From Bacteriovoracaceae bacterium (GTDB lineage: Bacteria; Bdellovibrionota; UBA1018): a DNA stretch of 8,175 nt. Location of the stretch: positions 1-8,175 of the forward strand of contig JAHFAC010000046.1 of the NCBI GenBank assembly GCA_023250755.1. The letters are read 5' to 3'. Below are positions 5,335 to 8,175 of this stretch, in pieces (the stretch's first letter is position 1; each line of letters opens with the position of its first letter). The translations under genes and the position numbers were made by a program. The notes under the pieces were generated by a model. That model had not been told where the DNA came from, searched no databases, and saw only the letters and a list, made by a program, of their open reading frames with translations.

Positions 5335-8175
5335 CTCATCTCAATCGACACCATCTTAGAAACGCCTGGCTCCTCCATGGTGACACCATAGAGAGTGTCA
5401 TTAAGTTCCATCGTTTTTTTATTATGTGTGATCAAAATAAATTGGCTCTTGGCTGACATCTCCTTAAGGAGTGCATTGAACTTGCCAATATTTGCATCAT
5501 CCAATGGCGCATCAACTTCGTCTAAAACGCAAAAAGGCGAGGGTTTGACGAGAAAAATAGCAAAAATCAAGCAAACTGCTGTCAGGGCTTTTTCACCACC
5601 CGAAAGCAAAGTAATATTGGTGATTTTTTTTCCGGGCGGTTGAGCCAGGATGTCGACTCCTGCTTCGAGAATATCGCTCACACCTTCAGGATAAACTAGA
5701 GAAAGCTTGGCTTGCCCCCCTCCAAAGATGATTGGAAAGAGCCTTTCAAAACGATCTGCAATAGCCTCAAACGCCTTGCGGAACCGCTCCTCAGAAGTTT
5801 TGTTGATATATTCGATTGCCTCCTGAAGGTCTTTGATCGAGTTATCTAAATCTGTCCTCTCAGACGAAAGATGATCAAAACGCTTCTTGAGCTCGTCATA
5901 CTCTTCGATCGCTGTGACATTCACTTCACCCAAGCGCCTGAGTCGCTCACGCAATTTTTCGACCTCTTCACTCAGAAGACGCTCTTCTTCGACAGACATT
6001 TCAACGGTAACGACGGGAGCTCCCATCTCTTCCTGTACGGGTGAGATCAGGGTACGATCAAAACAACCTGCTCCATATTTCTCTTCTAGATTTTGGATTA
6101 AGAAAGAGAGCTCGCTCGAGAGTCTTTCACCATCAATAGAAAATTCATTTACTTTTGTGGTTTTCAGGTCGCTCGCTTGATGAAGTTCTTTAATGCGATC
6201 CATAGCGCTAGTAATTTTTGCGCCGGATTGTTCCACTCGCTCCTTTACGACAGAGAGCTCTTCTTGTGCTTGGCCAGAAGTCAAAACCAACGCTTGGATC
6301 CGATTCTGAATCTCGCAATCGCCTCCCGAATGCTCTTCTTTTTCCTGGGTAGCCTTCTCAAGAACTTTTGAAATCTCAGCTAATCTCTTTTTGCGATCTT
6401 CGATCCAAGCATCAGAAGATTCCAGCGCTTGCTTCAGAGCAGAAATCTTCTCTCTTGAGGACGCCTCATGCACCCGCAATGCCTGAAGCTCCTCCTCACG
6501 AGCTCTCCACTCGGAGTCACGAGCAAACGCTTCTGCCTCTGAAGTCACGATCTGCGTTTCGAGGGCTTTTCGTTGAGCAAGAAAAGATTCAAGCTGACTT
6601 TCAAGCTCCGAATGAGTGACGCGATTCTGCTCTGATTCTCCTTTAATTTGGTCGAACTCGGCCTTGAGTGAATTAAAAATCCTTTGCGATTCTTGATATG
6701 CACGTTCTTGCTGTTGCCCTTCACGCACCAGTGAGAGACTCCTCACTTCAAGAACTTGTTTTTCAGTTTGAAGAGATTGAACCTCGATTCGGATTTTATC
6801 GGCAATCTCACGCACCTGCGCTAGCGTAAGTTCCAACTCAGCGCACTGGATCTGGCTTTCTTCAACCTGCCCAGTGAGCAAGCCAATTTCTTTTTTTCTC
6901 CCTAAAATGCTGGTGGACTCTACTCTTTCTGAGCTGCCCCCGCGAAGAATTCCCGTTCCGTCTAAGACCTCCCCCTCCATCCCCACTACGGACCAACCCG
7001 AAAGCTTTTCAAGTCCTGAGTGTCGTAAAAAATCAATCATCGGAGCAAAAGATTGAATCACGCACACTTTGTCAGTTGCTCGATTGGCCATTGCCTTCCA
7101 GTCAGCACTCACTTCCGGTCGCACTCTCACGATAGAAGAAAATTCCCCTAAAACTTCAAAGCCTGCCGACTGGAGAAGCTCGTAAACTTCAACATAGGAT
7201 TTTTCTGAGCCCCTGAGTGTCGCTGCAAGATGAATCGACGCACAACCCTTTTTACCTTCGCGCAAGATTCGAAGTCCATCCATCGCAACAGAAGAATCCA
7301 GTGCGAGCAGATGCTCAAGGCGATCCCCCAGCCACCCCTGGAGTGCCACCTCATAGCCTGAAGGAATCTCGAGAATATCAACGAGCGCCTGAAGTGTCGC
7401 CGTAACTCCCGCAGTCTTTGTCCAATCCAATACTGCCTTGGGACCGTCAGTGAAACCCTCGTGAGCGGCATCTAACTCTTCTAAACTTTGGAGCCTCGAC
7501 CTGAGCTGTGTGGCCCCTTTCACAGCATCATCATGTTTCAGCTCGAGCAGCCTCAACTCGCGTTCTTGCTCTTGTAGTGAAGCGCTGGTACTCGCGCATT
7601 TTTCAATCACTTCTTGTGCTCGCTGCTGTGCTTCAAATGATAGCCGTTTTGACTTTTCCAGATCTTCTTGACACTGCTTGGTCTTTTGGTTTGCCTCGAG
7701 AAGCTGTTGTTCGACCTTTTGAGCCTGAACAGAAGCCGACTCTAATCGGCTCTTCAAAGCGGATTGACGTGAATTCAGTTCTGAAAACCGAGTTACACAA
7801 CCCAGCAACTCTTTCTTTTCTTCTTCGGCCTTGCGCCGAATCGAATCGGCGCCTTGACGAAGACTGCGAACCTGAACTTCCATTTTTTGTGCTTGATCTG
7901 TTGTCGAAAGAAATGCCTTTTCAGAGTCCTGGTAATCGCCTTCCAGTTGCTTAGATCGCTCACGCTCCTGGATAATGGAGGCCTCGAGCCCTTCACGCTC
8001 TCGCTCCATCGCCTGGAGCTGAGTGACTAAGTCGCCCTGGCGTTTTTTAGAGAGCTCAAGCGCGCTCTGCTGCCGGGTCAACTCAAAGTTGAGCTCTTGA
8101 ATTTTTGCCTGTAGCTCTTCACCTGTTTTTGCATCCGTAATCTGATGCGTACGTTCGATTTCGATAGAGTTTTCT
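5331..8175 (-). CDS. smc: Chromosome partition protein SMC, N-terminal end cut by window edge
   Basis: SMC is the ATPase of the bacterial condensin, working with ScpA and ScpB to fold and segregate the chromosome. About 947 residues are visible. The frame stays open to the right edge, so a TTG at 8081 is internal. Compared with the usual length of nearly 1,200 residues, the missing part should be the Walker A half of the head and the start of the coiled coil. Numbered from that TTG, residues 1-205 are Gln/Glu-rich coiled coil. The hinge at about 205-385 includes GYEVALQGWLGDRLEHLL and GEVLDGTGILRGGSS. Returning coiled coil runs to about 780. The C-terminal head has the ABC signature LLSGGEKALTA (825-835), Walker B PFCVLDEVDAPLDD (849-862) with its catalytic glutamate, and the H-loop ITHNK with His886. 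Its TGA overlaps the lolA ATG by 4 nt. MukB and Rad50 are excluded by the hinge and head motifs. Confidence 0.96.
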   Translation of the reverse strand, partial: ENSIEIERTHQITDAKTGEELQAKIQELNFELTRQQSALELSKKRQGDLVTQLQAMEREREGLEASIIQERERSKQLEGDYQDSEKAFLSTTDQAQKMEVQVRSLRQGADSIRRKAEEEKKELLGCVTRFSELNSRQSALKSRLESASVQAQKVEQQLLEANQKTKQCQEDLEKSKRLSFEAQQRAQEVIEKCASTSASLQEQERELRLLELKHDDAVKGATQLRSRLQSLEELDAAHEGFTDGPKAVLDWTKTAGVTATLQALVDILEIPSGYEVALQGWLGDRLEHLLALDSSVAMDGLRILREGKKGCASIHLAATLRGSEKSYVEVYELLQSAGFEVLGEFSSIVRVRPEVSADWKAMANRATDKVCVIQSFAPMIDFLRHSGLEKLSGWSVVGMEGEVLDGTGILRGGSSERVESTSILGRKKEIGLLTGQVEESQIQCAELELTLAQVREIADKIRIEVQSLQTEKQVLEVRSLSLVREGQQQERAYQESQRIFNSLKAEFDQIKGESEQNRVTHSELESQLESFLAQRKALETQIVTSEAEAFARDSEWRAREEELQALRVHEASSREKISALKQALESSDAWIEDRKKRLAEISKVLEKATQEKEEHSGGDCEIQNRIQALVLTSGQAQEELSVVKERVEQSGAKITSAMDRIKELHQASDLKTTKVNEFSIDGERLSSELSFLIQNLEEKYGAGCFDRTLISPVQEEMGAPVVTVEMSVEEERLLSEEVEKLRERLRRLGEVNVTAIEEYDELKKRFDHLSSERTDLDNSIKDLQEAIEYINKTSEERFRKAFEAIADRFERLFPIIFGGGQAKLSLVYPEGVSDILEAGVDILAQPPGKKITNITLLSGGEKALTAVCLIFAIFLVKPSPFCVLDEVDAPLDDANIGKFNALLKEMSAKSQFILITHNKKTMELNDTLYGVTMEEPGVSKMVSIEMR

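Noticed and set aside
5624..5631. A8 tract (coding strand) in the smc head region as a programmed frameshift site
   Set aside because: It encodes the conserved Gly-Lys-Lys-Ile segment just before the signature motif, with no stimulatory structure or useful alternative-frame product. It is explained by Lys codons.
7508..7954. A 148-residue open frame on the plus strand inside smc, and several shorter ones between 5395 and 7405
   Set aside because: They lie antisense to a strongly supported smc coding region, have low-complexity Ser/Arg/Pro-rich translations, and match no recognised family.
8079..8081. TTG as the start of smc
   Set aside because: The frame continues open to the window edge with coiled-coil-like sequence, and the Walker A half of the head is missing, so the start lies outside the window.
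1..8175. CRISPR array, tRNA or rRNA genes, insertion sequence or attachment site
   Set aside because: No regular spaced repeats, tRNA-like cloverleaf, transposase or terminal inverted repeats were seen. The window is nearly all protein-coding.

Overview
This is an ordinary-looking, almost fully coding chromosomal window from a Gram-negative bacterium. A LolA-type periplasmic lipoprotein chaperone implies an outer membrane. A canonical bacterial SMC, RimO and QueG argue against a phage or plasmid. Moderate GC, use of TTG and GTG starts, and an smc-lolA junction in place of the ftsK-lolA junction of enterobacteria would suit a delta-proteobacterial or Bdellovibrionota-like lineage. That placement is inference and weak. 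No RNA gene, insertion sequence, CRISPR array or prophage gene was seen.

Layout. From 1 to about 1560 two genes read rightward: the C-terminal end of a DHA2-type major facilitator transporter (cut by the left edge), then, 10 nt later, a thioredoxin-fold protein with a DipZ/NHLRC2-like C-terminal domain whose CxxC motif is missing. From 1527 to the right edge everything reads leftward. In transcription order these are smc (N-terminal end beyond the right edge), lolA, yajQ, rimO and queG. The two blocks converge and their 3' ends overlap by 31 nt.

The leftward genes are packed tightly. smc and lolA overlap by 4 nt (ATGA), rimO starts 10 nt after yajQ ends, and rimO and queG overlap by 4 nt (TTGA). 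The only real gap is the 100 bp between lolA and yajQ. It holds a plausible sigma-70-type promoter with a 17-nt spacer, a short hairpin, and a strong Shine-Dalgarno for yajQ. yajQ-rimO-queG may therefore be a transcription unit of its own, with possible read-through from smc-lolA because no intrinsic terminator is visible after lolA.

How the genes work together: RimO and QueG are both iron-sulfur enzymes that finish modifications at the decoding site (ribosomal protein S12 and the tRNA wobble base), and YajQ belongs to a nucleotide/RNA/cyclic-di-GMP-binding family. SMC condenses and segregates the chromosome, and LolA carries lipoproteins to the outer membrane. I found no convincing undescribed system. 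The items most worth a second look are the cysteine-less thioredoxin/DipZ-like protein, the smc-lolA coupling, and two 9-nt homopolymer tracts (C9 in lolA, A9 in queG).
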